Shown piece by piece: positions 9,467 to 20,163 of a stretch of DNA of 64,000 nt. The stretch is from an uncultured Alistipes sp. (GTDB taxonomy: Bacteria; Bacteroidota; Bacteroidia; Bacteroidales; Rikenellaceae): assembly GCA_944322005.1 (NCBI GenBank), contig CALUNL010000002.1, positions 62,001 to 126,000 on the forward strand, in the 5' to 3' direction. The notes beneath the pieces were generated by a model. The model ran no database searches and was not told the DNA's origin. It was given only the letters and a program-made list of their open reading frames with translations. Position 1 is the stretch's first letter. Each line of letters opens with the position of its first letter. A program made the translations under genes and the position numbers.

Positions 9467-9496
9467 AAAAAAGGCGGCCGCTTCAGTGCGGCCGCC
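9467..9496 (-). terminator. Intrinsic terminator of the OmpA/TPR lipoprotein gene
   Basis: Perfect 9 bp stem GGCGGCCGC (9473-9481)/GCGGCCGCC (9488-9496) with a 6-nt loop, followed on the minus strand by six T residues (9467-9472). It lies 23 bp beyond the stop codon. Confidence 0.9.
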
Positions 9497-9519
9497 CCAT
9501 TCGATATCTTCCTGCAGGA

Positions 9520-11247
9520 TTATTTGAGAGCTGCGAGGTTTACGTCGTTCTTTGCCTTCTCTGCGAGTGCGGAATCCTTTGCCACTGCGCTGTTGAGCTG
9601 GCTCTTCGCCTCGGCGAGGTTGCCCTCCTTGGCAGCGATTACTGCACGCAGGTAGTCGGCCTTCGCGGAGTTGTCGCCGGCGAGGCTCTTCTTGGCAGCA
9701 GCGAGGTTGCCGTCCTGAACCTGTGCGATTGCGGCGTTGTAGCCGGTCAGGTTCTTCGAAGCGGCTGCATATTCGCCCTTGGAAGCTGCAACCAGAGCCT
9801 TAACCTCTGCATTTGCACCCTTTGCATACTCCTCTGCCTTCACTACGTCGCCCTGTGCAAGGTAAACGAGTGCGAGGTTGTTGTTCACCTCTGCGGAGTT
9901 GTCACCTGCCTTCACGGCTGCGTTGAGAGCGTCGAGAGCCTTGAGGAACTGTCCCTCCTCTGCATAAACCACTGCGAGGTTGTTGAATGCGCGGGCATCC
10001 TTGTACTCCTTCGTAGCCTGCTCCAGAGCGGCCTGTGCCACCTCAGGATTTACGGCTGCGATGTGGAGGAGCTCCTCGAGGTCGAGGTCGGCGAACTTGC
10101 CCTCCTTAACGAGAGCGGTCATCTCGGCATCGGTCTTGCCGGTAATGTCGGCGCTGTTGATGATCTGCGCACGGCGGAGCTGCGGCAGGATCTCGGTCTT
10201 GAGCACCTTGTATACGGACGAGAGATCACGTATCTCCTTCTCGCGCTCTGCGGAAGAGGTGTAGGTCTTGAGGATGTGGAGGATGATGTCCTTGTCCTCG
10301 ATGCTGGAAGCAGCAACAGCCTCACGGAAGCCGTCCCAGTCCTCACCGTATGCGGCAGCGTCGATTGCGAGGCCCGAATCCTTGAGCAGCTTCTCGACTG
10401 CCTTCAGACCGGACTTGCTACGCTTCTGCGAGAGTTTCTCGTTGAAGTTCTCCGGGCCGTCCGGCGAAGCGTAACCCTTTACGTATACGCTCTGCTTTGC
10501 ACGGTCGTTTACGAGGTTTGCATCCACGTTCTCCTTCAGGAACTCTATCTGCTCGGTCTTAACGGCCTTCTTGGCAACGTTCGAAGAGTTGATCTTGTAG
10601 AGGATGTCGGCCTTCACTACGGTAGTGGTGACATTCTTGTAGTCGTTTGCCTCCTCGAGCATTGCGGAAGCATAGTCGAGATCCTTCTGAAGGGTGTTGA
10701 TACCCTTGGCGATGGTACGTCCGAAGGCCTTCTTGAGAGCCAGAGCCTCGGCGCCGCCCTTTGCCAGAACCTCGGCCTCCTCCTTGGTAGGGAGGGCGCC
10801 GGTATTGGCATTAACGAGAGTATATTCCTTGCACTTTCCGCTCTTGCACTTCACCTCGACGAGCAGCTGGAGTTCGCAGAGCTGCAGTTCAGGCTTGTAG
10901 TCGAACTCGACGTGACGGTTGATGGAGAGGCTCTCGCCGTTCTTCACCAGCATTCCGTTCGAAGCGACCTTCTCGCCCTGAAGCAGGAGCGACTCGCCGG
11001 CCACGATGCCGTCAGCATACGAAAGCACCGGGGTAACCTTCAGCGAAGCGGTCTTGTTGAAGTACTTGGCAGGAATCTCGGCCTTTATGTCGACAGCGAC
11101 CTTGCCATTGTTGAGAACCAGAACCTCGGGAACGGCTGCAACCTTTACTGCATCGGGGTCCTTGGCCATCTTCTTGAAACAATCACAGCCCGTAAGCGTC
11201 AGGGAGGCGGCTACGAGCACCATTGTCATCTTAAATAAGTTTTTCAT
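9520..11247 (-). CDS. OmpA-like/TPR outer-membrane lipoprotein
   Basis: 575-residue lipoprotein (lipobox LTLTGC, Cys21). Residues about 40-180 form a beta-rich N-terminal domain. Residues about 205-330 resemble an OmpA-type domain (DILYKINSSNV, then VYVKGYASPDGPENFNEKLSQKRS), which normally binds peptidoglycan. The C-terminal 200 residues are alpha-helical TPR-like repeats very rich in Ala/Lys/Glu (ARAFNNLAVVYAEEGQFLKALDALNAAVK). The architecture is common in Bacteroidales as an abundant envelope protein linking outer membrane and wall; the exact role is unknown. It is a single gene with its own promoter and terminator. Confidence 0.85.
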   Translation of the reverse strand: MKNLFKMTMVLVAASLTLTGCDCFKKMAKDPDAVKVAAVPEVLVLNNGKVAVDIKAEIPAKYFNKTASLKVTPVLSYADGIVAGESLLLQGEKVASNGMLVKNGESLSINRHVEFDYKPELQLCELQLLVEVKCKSGKCKEYTLVNANTGALPTKEEAEVLAKGGAEALALKKAFGRTIAKGINTLQKDLDYASAMLEEANDYKNVTTTVVKADILYKINSSNVAKKAVKTEQIEFLKENVDANLVNDRAKQSVYVKGYASPDGPENFNEKLSQKRSKSGLKAVEKLLKDSGLAIDAAAYGEDWDGFREAVAASSIEDKDIILHILKTYTSSAEREKEIRDLSSVYKVLKTEILPQLRRAQIINSADITGKTDAEMTALVKEGKFADLDLEELLHIAAVNPEVAQAALEQATKEYKDARAFNNLAVVYAEEGQFLKALDALNAAVKAGDNSAEVNNNLALVYLAQGDVVKAEEYAKGANAEVKALVAASKGEYAAASKNLTGYNAAIAQVQDGNLAAAKKSLAGDNSAKADYLRAVIAAKEGNLAEAKSQLNSAVAKDSALAEKAKNDVNLAALK

Positions 11248-11407
11248 AACTCAGATGTTTTAATTAGTAACCAATTCTTTATCAATGTTCCGCCATAGGG
11301 CCGTCAGCCGCGGTTTCTCCCGTTCCGCAGCGGCTCCGGCTCCCCGTCGGCATGCGCACCACACACTTGCGCACGCGTTCTTCTTATAGGACAGAACCTT
11401 CAATAGA

Positions 11408-11440
11408 CAAAGATATACAAAATATTTTAAAAGCAACAAA
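11408..11440 (-). promoter_or_regulatory. Promoter of the OmpA/TPR lipoprotein gene
   Basis: On the minus strand TATCTTTG (11408-11415) is a perfect -7 box, with TTTG/TTG 18-21 bp upstream in an AT-rich context. The predicted leader is about 155 nt. Confidence 0.65.
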
Positions 11441-11488
11441 AAAAACGCCCCGCAGGCGAAGTTCCGACACATTTTTCGTTTGTCGGAC

Positions 11489-11525
11489 AAAAAAAGCGAC
11501 GGGGCGGACATTTCGGTCCGCCCCG
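11489..11525 (-). terminator. Intrinsic terminator of pnp
   Basis: Ten-base-pair GC-rich stem (11500-11509 with 11516-11525; GGGGCGGAC/GTCCGCCCC core), 6-nt loop, then a run of T on the minus strand (11489-11495). A second, weaker hairpin (CCGACA/TGTCGG) lies just beyond at 11464-11486. Confidence 0.85.
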
Positions 11526-11569
11526 CCTCCGATATACATCCTGACGCTCCGGCCTAAACCGGACGTCGG

Positions 11570-13819
11570 CTACTTCTCGTGGTTCTGACGAGGCTTGCGG
11601 TCTCCACGGCGCTCACCGCGGTCTCCGCCTCGACGCTCCGGACGTCCCTCGCGCGGCTTGCGATCAGGCTCCACCCAGCCCTCCGGCTTCGGAAGCACGG
11701 CCTTGTGCGAGAGCTTGAGTTTTCCGGTCTTGCTGTCGACGCCGATGAGCTTGACCTCGATGCGGTCGCCCTCCTTGAGTCCGGTCTCCTCCATGGTCTC
11801 GAAACGCTTGTAGTCGATTTCGGAGATGTGGAGCAGTGCCTCCTTGCCCGGCAGTATCTCGACGAATGCGCCGAACGATACGATGGACTTGATCGTTCCG
11901 TCGTAAACCTCGCCCACTTCCGGCACGGCGATGATACCCTTGATGCGGGCCATCGCAGCGTCGATTGCAGCCTTGTCCACGCCGAAGATGTCCACCACGC
12001 CGCCGATCTCGGTCTCGGAGATGGTGATGGTGGTGTTGGTGGTCTTCTGTATGTCCTGAACGACCTTTCCGCCCGGGCCTATAACGGCGCCTATCATGTC
12101 CTTCGGTATGATTATCTGCTCGATGCGCGGTACGAACGGCTTGTAGTCCTCACGCGGCTCGGCGATGCACTCGGTGATCTTGTCGAGTATGTGCAGACGT
12201 CCCACGCGGGCCTGTTCGAGGGCCTTTGCAAGCACCTCGTACGAAAGGCCGTCGACCTTGATATCCATCTGGGTTGCGGTGATTCCGTCGCGGGTACCGG
12301 TAACCTTGAAGTCCATGTCTCCGAGGTGGTCCTCATCGCCGAGGATGTCGGAGAGCACGGCCCAGCGGCCGGTTGCGGTGTCGGAGATCAGACCCATGGC
12401 GATACCCGAAACAGGCTTCTTCAGCTTCACGCCGGCATCCATCAGCGCAAGGGTTCCCGCGCAAACGGTGGCCATCGACGACGAGCCGTTCGACTCGAGG
12501 ATGTCCGATACGACGCGTACGGCATACGGGTTCTCCTCGCCTACCGGCACCATCGGTTTGAGGGCGCGCCATGCGAGGTGGCCGTGACCGATTTCGCGGC
12601 GGCTCAGACCGCGTGCGGCCTTCGCCTCGCCCGTCGAGAACGGCGGGAAGTTATAGTGGAGCACGAACTGCTCGGAGCCCTGGAAGAGCACCTCGTCGTA
12701 CTGTTTCTCGTCGAGCTTGGTGCCGAGCGTAACGGTCGAGAGCGACTGTGTCTCACCGCGGGTGAATATCGCCGAGCCGTGTGCTGCAGGGAGATATCCC
12801 ACCTCACACCATATAGGGCGAATCTCGTCGGTGCGGCGGCCGTCCAGACGCTTGCCCTCATCGAGGATCATGTTGCGCATGGCCTTCTTCAGCACGTCGT
12901 CGTGGAAATACTTGTGGATGAGCGGAGCCTTCTCCTCGAGCTCCTCCTCGGAGTAGCGCGAAGCGAACTCGGCTTCGAGTGCGTCGAATGCGTCGCTGCG
13001 CTCGTGCTTGGATGTTCCGCTGGTTGCTATGGCGTATGCCTTGTCGTAGAGCTCGCTGATTATCAGCTGGCGGAGCTCCTCGTCGTTGGTCTCGTGGCAG
13101 TAGGTGCGCTTCACGTCCTTGCCGAGCTCCTTCGAGAGCTCAATCTGCACGGCGCAGTGCTTCTTTATCTCCTCGTGTGCGAACTTTATGGCGCCGAGCA
13201 TGACCTCCTCGGAGACCTCCTTCATCTCGCCCTCCACCATGAGGATGTTGTCGATGGTACCGCCGACCATGATGTCGAGGTCGGCATCCGGCATCTGCGA
13301 GAATGTAGGGTTTATGACGTATTCACCGTTTATGCGGGCAACGCGCACCTCCGAAATCGGGCCTCCGAACGGTATGTCCGACACGGCGAGTGCGGCCGAG
13401 GCGGCCAGTCCCGCGAGGGCGTCGGCCTGGATGTCCTTGTCGGCCGAGATGAGGTTTACGGTGACATATACCTCGGCATGGTAGTCTGCCGGGAAGAGCG
13501 GGCGGAGTGCACGGTCGATCAGACGTGCCACGAGCACCTCATTGTCGCTCGCCTTTCCTTCGCGCTTCATGAAACCGCCCGGGATACGTCCCGCAGCGGC
13601 GAATTTCTCCTTGTAGTCCACCTGCAGCGGCATAAAGTCGGTGCCCTCCTTGGCATCCTTCGCTGCGACCACCGTCGCCAGCAACATCGTGTCGCCCTGC
13701 TTGACGACGACCGAACCGTCGGCCTGCTTGGCCAGCTTGCCGGTCTCAATCATGATTTCACGTCCGCCAGACAGAGGGATGAATTTCTGTACGGCATTGT
13801 ACAACTTCTTTTCTTCCAT
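11570..13819 (-). CDS. pnp: Polyribonucleotide nucleotidyltransferase (PNPase)
   Basis: 3'-5' phosphorolytic exoribonuclease of RNA turnover. The 749 residues comprise two RNase PH domains separated by a helical linker, then a KH domain ([20 protein letters not shown]) and an S1 domain ([20 protein letters not shown]). It ends in an Arg/Gly/Glu-rich tail ([19 protein letters not shown]) that could add RNA affinity. I chose the ATG giving [16 protein letters not shown]. The reading frame stays open 35 codons further to a TTG, but that stretch runs through the rpsO terminator region and is not conserved. It follows rpsO, the classic pairing. Confidence 0.98.
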   Translation of the reverse strand: MEEKKLYNAVQKFIPLSGGREIMIETGKLAKQADGSVVVKQGDTMLLATVVAAKDAKEGTDFMPLQVDYKEKFAAAGRIPGGFMKREGKASDNEVLVARLIDRALRPLFPADYHAEVYVTVNLISADKDIQADALAGLAASAALAVSDIPFGGPISEVRVARINGEYVINPTFSQMPDADLDIMVGGTIDNILMVEGEMKEVSEEVMLGAIKFAHEEIKKHCAVQIELSKELGKDVKRTYCHETNDEELRQLIISELYDKAYAIATSGTSKHERSDAFDALEAEFASRYSEEELEEKAPLIHKYFHDDVLKKAMRNMILDEGKRLDGRRTDEIRPIWCEVGYLPAAHGSAIFTRGETQSLSTVTLGTKLDEKQYDEVLFQGSEQFVLHYNFPPFSTGEAKAARGLSRREIGHGHLAWRALKPMVPVGEENPYAVRVVSDILESNGSSSMATVCAGTLALMDAGVKLKKPVSGIAMGLISDTATGRWAVLSDILGDEDHLGDMDFKVTGTRDGITATQMDIKVDGLSYEVLAKALEQARVGRLHILDKITECIAEPREDYKPFVPRIEQIIIPKDMIGAVIGPGGKVVQDIQKTTNTTITISETEIGGVVDIFGVDKAAIDAAMARIKGIIAVPEVGEVYDGTIKSIVSFGAFVEILPGKEALLHISEIDYKRFETMEETGLKEGDRIEVKLIGVDSKTGKLKLSHKAVLPKPEGWVEPDRKPREGRPERRGGDRGERRGDRKPRQNHEK

Positions 13820-13913
13820 AATTTTTCGTCCAAAAAAATAAAATTTTCGTTTTTCTTCTCTTCTTCGATTCGTCCGCTGCAAGTCCGCCCCTCGCCGCAG
13901 CGACACGGGCGGC

Positions 13914-13956
13914 CAAAAAAGCAAAATGAAGGCAACTTTTTGCGGCTGCCTTCATT
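13914..13956 (-). terminator. rpsO terminator / rpsO-pnp attenuator
   Basis: Ten-base-pair stem AATGAAGGCA (13925-13934)/TGCCTTCATT (13947-13956), with a U-rich run (TTTTGCTTTTTT) after it in the minus-strand transcript. It sits 12 bp after the rpsO stop and about 100 bp before the pnp start, so partial read-through would feed pnp. Confidence 0.7.
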
Positions 13957-13967
13957 TCCGACCTCTC

Positions 13968-14240
13968 TTACTTACGGAGGTTGAGGGTCTTGACGATTGC
14001 ACGGTAGCGCTCGATGTCAACCTCCTTCAGGTATTCGAGCAACTGGCGACGCTTTCCGACCAGGCGCAGAAGTGCGCGCTGTGTGCCGAAATCGTGGCGG
14101 TTGTTCTTGAGGTGCTCTGTAAGGTGGTTGATACGGTACGAGAACAGGGCTATCTGGCTCTCTGGTGAGCCGGTATCCGTGTTGGACTTGCCGTACTGGC
14201 CGAAAATCTCCTGCTTTTTCTCTGCTGTTAAGTAAGCCAT
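13968..14240 (-). CDS. rpsO: 30S ribosomal protein S15
   Basis: 90-residue primary 16S rRNA-binding protein of the small subunit platform. It starts MAYLTAEKKQEIFGQYGKS and contains the family signatures TDTGSPESQIALFSYRINHLTEHLK and GTQRALLRLVGKRRQLLEYL. The start is the ATG at 14240, giving the standard length; the longer open frame upstream is not coding. It is followed by a terminator hairpin and pnp. Confidence 0.98.
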   Translation of the reverse strand: MAYLTAEKKQEIFGQYGKSNTDTGSPESQIALFSYRINHLTEHLKNNRHDFGTQRALLRLVGKRRQLLEYLKEVDIERYRAIVKTLNLRK

Positions 14241-14309
14241 AAAAGTTGAGTTTTTAAAAATTAACACTTCATCCGCATCCCCCTTACCGTGGATAACGTT
14301 AAAGCGGTG

Positions 14310-14340
14310 CAAAGATAGAAATAATATGGTAATAAACAAA
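14310..14340 (-). promoter_or_regulatory. rpsO promoter
   Basis: Perfect Bacteroidetes promoter on the minus strand: TTTG (14337-14340), 19 bp spacer, TATCTTTG (14310-14317), about 62 nt before the rpsO start. Confidence 0.85.
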
Positions 14341-14447
14341 AGTTTGGAAGATGTTTTTTGCCGGCGGACGCCGCCGCGCCGGGGTTTGCATGCCTGGCCG
14401 CAGGCGGCTCTCCGGCTTTTCGGAGGCGGGAGGGGAGGCGACCCCGG

Positions 14448-14478
14448 TTTTGGAAGACGGGAAAAATGATTATCTTTG
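14448..14478 (+). promoter_or_regulatory. apbE promoter
   Basis: TTTTG (14448-14452), 18 bp spacer, TATCTTTG (14471-14478), about 25 nt upstream of the apbE start. Confidence 0.8.
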
Positions 14479-14510
14479 TATTGGGATAACACACCAATAA
14501 CGACGCAACC

Positions 14511-15533
14511 ATGAAACGGAACGCACTCTTTCTGGCAGCATCGCTCGTGGCGCTGCTCGCCGGATGCACCGACAGCGACCGCTACCAGACTCTCGACGGC
14601 ACGATGCTCGGGACCACCTTCCATGTGATAGTCCGCAGCGACCTGCCATCCGAAAGGCTCTACCGCGGCATCATGCGCATAGATGCGGAGGCGAAGGCCT
14701 CGATGTCGATTTTCGACCCCGACTCGCGACTGAGCCGAATCAACGACAACCGCACCGACTCGCTCGACACCCACCTGCTGCGCAACATGGAGGTTGCCGC
14801 CGCCGTCAACCGCATCTCCGGCGGTGCGTTCGACATCACGGTCAAACCGCTCACCGACGCATACGGCTTTGCGGCCGAGGGACGAATCGAGCATCCGAAC
14901 GTGGATTCGCTCATGGAGTTCGTCGGATTCGACAAGTTCCGCATCGATGGCGGCCGCGTGGTCAAGTCCGACCCGCGCGTGCAGTTCGACCTCAACTCCA
15001 TAGCCAAGGGTTACACGGTCGACATGGTGGCCGCCTTCCTTGAGGAGTGCGGCAGCACCGACTACATAGTCGAGGTCGGTGGAGAGATCCGCGCCAGGGG
15101 CGTGAATGCCGAGGGCAATCCGTGGCGGGTTGCGGTCGACACGCCTTTCTACGGCAACTCCTCCCCGGGCGAGTTCCGCCAGACGATCGTTAGGGTCAAC
15201 GACTGCGCCGTGGCCACATCGGGCAACTACCGGCGCTACTATGTCGGTCCGGACGGCACCCGCATCACCCACACCATAGACCCGCATACGGGCCACAGCC
15301 GCGAATCGCGGCTCCTGTCGGCAACCGTCATAGCCGGCGACTGCACGCAGGCCGACGCCCTGGCGACTATGTTCATGGTTCTGGGCGACGGTCCGGCCGA
15401 GAGGCTTGCCGAATCGATGCGTGACAGCGTCCAGGTATACTTCGTGCTTGCTCCGACCGAGGGTTCGGAGGAGTACGGTTCATTCTCCACGCTCGACGGC
15501 ATACATGCCGCCGAAATGAAACCTGCCGAATGA
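14511..15533 (+). CDS. apbE: FAD:protein FMN transferase (ApbE), lipoprotein
   Basis: Attaches FMN covalently to Thr/Ser of target flavoproteins such as NqrB/C or RnfG subunits. The 340-residue protein has a lipoprotein signal (LLAGC, Cys19) and acts on the outer face of the inner membrane. Family features seen are DGTMLGTTFHV near residue 25, SIFDPDSRLSRIN, the FDLNSIAKGYTVD core, VEVGGEIRARG, and the metal-binding segment ADALATMFMVLG near the C-terminus. The stop overlaps the start of the next gene by 4 bp (ATGA), indicating co-translation. Confidence 0.96.
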   Translation: MKRNALFLAASLVALLAGCTDSDRYQTLDGTMLGTTFHVIVRSDLPSERLYRGIMRIDAEAKASMSIFDPDSRLSRINDNRTDSLDTHLLRNMEVAAAVNRISGGAFDITVKPLTDAYGFAAEGRIEHPNVDSLMEFVGFDKFRIDGGRVVKSDPRVQFDLNSIAKGYTVDMVAAFLEECGSTDYIVEVGGEIRARGVNAEGNPWRVAVDTPFYGNSSPGEFRQTIVRVNDCAVATSGNYRRYYVGPDGTRITHTIDPHTGHSRESRLLSATVIAGDCTQADALATMFMVLGDGPAERLAESMRDSVQVYFVLAPTEGSEEYGSFSTLDGIHAAEMKPAE

Positions 15534-16396
15534 AACAGGCGCTGATTCTCTACAACACGCAGTCCGGTCATGCGAAGATCGCAGGCAGGCTTGCAGGCAT
15601 AGTCGACATCTTCCGCAGCGGCGGCTACGAAGTGCGGGCCGAGCAGATAAGGTTCGGCGTGAATCCGTTCGAGAGTGGCGGAGACACGGACATCGTGGTG
15701 GCATGCGGCGGCGACGGCACGGTGAACTACGTCATCAACTCCATGAAGCAGGCGGGTCTCGACCTGCCGGTAGGCATCATCCCGGCCGGGACTGCCAACG
15801 ACTTCGCCGGCGCCATAGGCATGAAGCGCAACTTCCGCAAGGCGGCCCGACAGATTGTCTCCGGACGTGAGGAGCGGCTCGACTGCGGATGCGCCAACGG
15901 GCTGTATTTCATCAACATATTCAGTTTCGGGCTCTTCACCACCACCTCGCAGCACACCCCCGACGAGATAAAGCACCGCATCGGCAGGCTGGCCTATGTC
16001 ATCGAGGGGTCGAAGGAGTTGCGCCGCAGCGAGTTCATACCGCTGCACATAACCCACGACGAGGGGGAGACGGAGGTGCGCAGCCTGCTCACGCTGGTCT
16101 TCAACGGAGAGACGGCAGGAGGCTTCCGCCTTGCGCGCAACGCGTCGGTGAGGGACGGGCGGCTCGACCTGCTGCTGCTCGACAAGTGCCATCCGGTGGC
16201 AGCTGCAGCGGCCGTATTCCTCTTCCTGATAACCGGAAAGCCCAACTTCGCCATACGCCACATACGCAGTTCCCGCATCGGCATGACATCGGAGTTCTCG
16301 CCCGTAACCGACGTCGACGGGCAGCGCGGGCCGGAGTTCCCGCTCTCGATAGAGTGCGTGGCCGGCGGCGTAAGGGTCATCTGCCCGGCGAAATAG
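15530..16396 (+). CDS. Diacylglycerol/lipid kinase family protein (YegS/DgkB-like)
   Basis: 288-residue soluble kinase of the DAGK catalytic family, predicted to phosphorylate a lipid such as diacylglycerol. The family motifs GGDGTVNYVINSM (residues about 65-77) and PAGTANDFAGAIG are intact, and a C-terminal beta-sandwich follows. The start overlaps the apbE stop by 4 bp. The actual lipid substrate cannot be read from sequence. Confidence 0.92.
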   Translation: MKQALILYNTQSGHAKIAGRLAGIVDIFRSGGYEVRAEQIRFGVNPFESGGDTDIVVACGGDGTVNYVINSMKQAGLDLPVGIIPAGTANDFAGAIGMKRNFRKAARQIVSGREERLDCGCANGLYFINIFSFGLFTTTSQHTPDEIKHRIGRLAYVIEGSKELRRSEFIPLHITHDEGETEVRSLLTLVFNGETAGGFRLARNASVRDGRLDLLLLDKCHPVAAAAAVFLFLITGKPNFAIRHIRSSRIGMTSEFSPVTDVDGQRGPEFPLSIECVAGGVRVICPAK

Positions 16397-16412
16397 CGGC
16401 ACATACGTACAA

Positions 16413-16453
16413 AACGGCGCGGCGGCGGAGTGGTTCCGTCGCCGCGTTCCGTT
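16413..16453. terminator. Convergent hairpin between lipid kinase gene and eno
   Basis: Imperfect GC-rich inverted repeat (AACGG.GCGGCG / CGCCGCG..CCGTT) in the 90 bp between two convergent genes. It lacks a strong T run, so terminator function is an inference from position. Confidence 0.45.
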
Positions 16454-16486
16454 GTTGCGGCATGGTGCTGCCGCGCGCCGATGATG

Positions 16487-17948
<1,462 letters not shown>

Positions 17949-17974
17949 GTGAAACAAACGACCGCACAACACAA

Positions 17975-19285
17975 ATGGCAGTATTCAGGGTAGAGGGCGG
18001 ACACCGCCTCTCGGGAGAGATAGTACCGCAGGGAGCCAAGAACGAGGCCCTGCAGGTGATTTGCGCGACGCTCCTCACGCCGGAGCGCGTAACCATAGAC
18101 AACATACCGCAGATAACCGACGTCCTGCAGCTCATCGAGCTGCTCAAGGCCATGGGGGTCGAGGTGGAGCAGCTGGGCCCGGAGCGCTACTCGTTCCGCG
18201 CCCGCGAGGTGAACCTCGACTACATGCAGACGGAGGATTTCCGCCGCCGCTGCACGCGGCTGCGCGGCTCCGTGATGATAATAGGCCCGCTGCTGGCCCG
18301 CTTCGGCATAGGATACATCCCTAAACCGGGCGGCGACAAGATAGGCCGCCGCAGGCTCGACACCCACTTCATCGGCTTCGCCAAGCTGGGTGCGGAGTTC
18401 GACTTCGACGCCGCCGAGTCCTTCTTCTCCGTGCGTGCCGAAAGGCTTACTGGATGCTACATGCTGCTGGACGAGGCCTCGGTCACCGGTACGGCCAACA
18501 TCGTCATGGCAGCCGTCCTGGCCAAGGGCCACACCACAATCTACAACGCCGCCTGCGAGCCCTACGTGCAGCAGCTCTGCCGCATGCTCAACCGCATGGG
18601 TGCGCGCATATCGGGCATCTCGTCGAACCTGCTCGAAATCGACGGTGTCGACTCGCTCGGTGGCACCGAACACCGCCTGCTGCCCGACATGATCGAGGTG
18701 GGCAGCTTCATCGGCATGGCCGCCATGAACCGCTCGGAACTGACCGTCAAGGGGGTGTCGTTCGACAACCTGGGCATCATCCCGCAGCAGTTCGCGCGTC
18801 TGGGCATCACCTTCGAGAGGCGCGGCGACGACATCTTCATCCCGCAGCAGGAGCACTACAGCATCGACAGCTTCATCGACGGCTCGATAATGACCATAGC
18901 CGACGCCCCGTGGCCGGGTCTCACGCCCGACCTGCTCTCCATCTTCCTGGTTGTGGCCACGCAGGCCAAGGGCACGGTGCTCATCCACCAGAAGATGTTC
19001 GAGAGCCGCCTCTTCTTCGTCGACAAGCTCATCGACATGGGCGCGCAGATAATACTGTGCGACCCTCACCGCGCAGCGGTCATCGGCCACGACCACCGCA
19101 TACGCCTCCGTGCAACACGCATGACCTCGCCCGACATACGCGCCGGCGTGGCGCTGCTCATCGCGGCCATGAGCGCCGAGGGGGTGAGCGTCATCCAGAA
19201 CGTGGAGCAGATAGACCGGGGCTACCGCGACATCGAGGGACGCCTGAACGCCCTCGGTGCACGCATCACGCGGGAGGAGGAGTAA
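17975..19285 (+). CDS. murA: UDP-N-acetylglucosamine 1-carboxyvinyltransferase (MurA) with Asp at the fosfomycin-target position
   Basis: First committed step of peptidoglycan synthesis: transfer of enolpyruvate from PEP to UDP-GlcNAc. It is 436 residues, with the conserved GAKNEAL segment (Lys22) near the N-terminus and the EPSP-synthase fold throughout. In E. coli the catalytic loop is PGGCTIGARPVD, whose Cys115 is alkylated by fosfomycin. Here the same loop reads PGGDKIGRRRLD, with Asp121 (codon GAC at 18335). A Cys-to-Asp change at this position is known to keep activity and block fosfomycin, so intrinsic resistance of this enzyme is predicted. The tail GYRDIEGRLNALGARITRE is typical. Confidence 0.97.
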   Translation: MAVFRVEGGHRLSGEIVPQGAKNEALQVICATLLTPERVTIDNIPQITDVLQLIELLKAMGVEVEQLGPERYSFRAREVNLDYMQTEDFRRRCTRLRGSVMIIGPLLARFGIGYIPKPGGDKIGRRRLDTHFIGFAKLGAEFDFDAAESFFSVRAERLTGCYMLLDEASVTGTANIVMAAVLAKGHTTIYNAACEPYVQQLCRMLNRMGARISGISSNLLEIDGVDSLGGTEHRLLPDMIEVGSFIGMAAMNRSELTVKGVSFDNLGIIPQQFARLGITFERRGDDIFIPQQEHYSIDSFIDGSIMTIADAPWPGLTPDLLSIFLVVATQAKGTVLIHQKMFESRLFFVDKLIDMGAQIILCDPHRAAVIGHDHRIRLRATRMTSPDIRAGVALLIAAMSAEGVSVIQNVEQIDRGYRDIEGRLNALGARITREEE

Positions 19286-19386
19286 AGGCACCCGACCGGC
19301 GGGTATACGCATGACGGCGGCAGATGCCGCCGTCGACATGTAAAACGGATTGAACTGACAGATTAAAAACGAACGATAGTAAAGAT

Positions 19387-20001
19387 ATGTTTTTGGAGAG
19401 TGCAAGCCGCAAGGGCTGGATCGAGGTCATCTGCGGCTCCATGTTTTCCGGCAAGACGGAGGAGCTGATACGCCGTCTCCGCCGTGCCGAATTCGCCCAC
19501 CAGAGGGTCGAGATATTCAAGCCGCGCATCGACGTGCGCTACTCTGAGGAGGAGGTTGTGTCGCACAACGCCAACACCATACGCTCCACGCCCGTCGACT
19601 CGTCGCAGAGCATACTGCTCATGTCCTCCGACGTGGATGTGGTGGGCATAGACGAGGCGCAGTTCTTCGACGAGAACATCGTCGATGTGTGCCGCTCGCT
19701 TGCCGACCGCGGCATAAGGGTCATAGCGGCGGGACTGGACATGGACTACCTGGGCAACCCGTTCGGGCCGATGCCGGCCCTCATGGCCGAGGCGGAGTAC
19801 GTGACCAAGGTCCACGCCATATGCGTCCGCTGCGGCAACCTGGCCCACCATTCGCACCGCCTCACGCGCAACGACCGTCTGGTGATGCTCGGCGAGAAGG
19901 ACACCTACGAGCCGGTGTGCCGCCACTGCTTCGCGGAGCTGCGCGCACAGGAGATCAGCGAGAGGGAACATCGGGAGCGCGAACCGGAGGCGGAGAAGTG
20001 A
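19387..20001 (+). CDS. tdk: Thymidine kinase
   Basis: Salvage kinase producing dTMP from thymidine. The 204-residue type II enzyme has a P-loop ([12 protein letters not shown]), a catalytic-Glu segment ([13 protein letters not shown]), and four zinc-binding positions in two pairs (CVRCGN and CRHC). A lasso-loop region lies near [13 protein letters not shown]. It lies 101 bp after murA on the same strand, and either coupling or an own promoter is possible. Confidence 0.97.
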   Translation: MFLESASRKGWIEVICGSMFSGKTEELIRRLRRAEFAHQRVEIFKPRIDVRYSEEEVVSHNANTIRSTPVDSSQSILLMSSDVDVVGIDEAQFFDENIVDVCRSLADRGIRVIAAGLDMDYLGNPFGPMPALMAEAEYVTKVHAICVRCGNLAHHSHRLTRNDRLVMLGEKDTYEPVCRHCFAELRAQEISEREHREREPEAEK

Positions 20002-20163
20002 TATGCCGGGCTGGGGCGGCCGTTCGGGTTGCCGGGCTGCGAAAAATTTTCTGCAAAAAGAGATATTTTCGCAATATTCTTGCATGATCAACGTTGAAAA
20101 AAAGTACGCGCAAAGACAGCAAACAGACAAAACAAAACATAAAAACAACACCGTAATACAACC

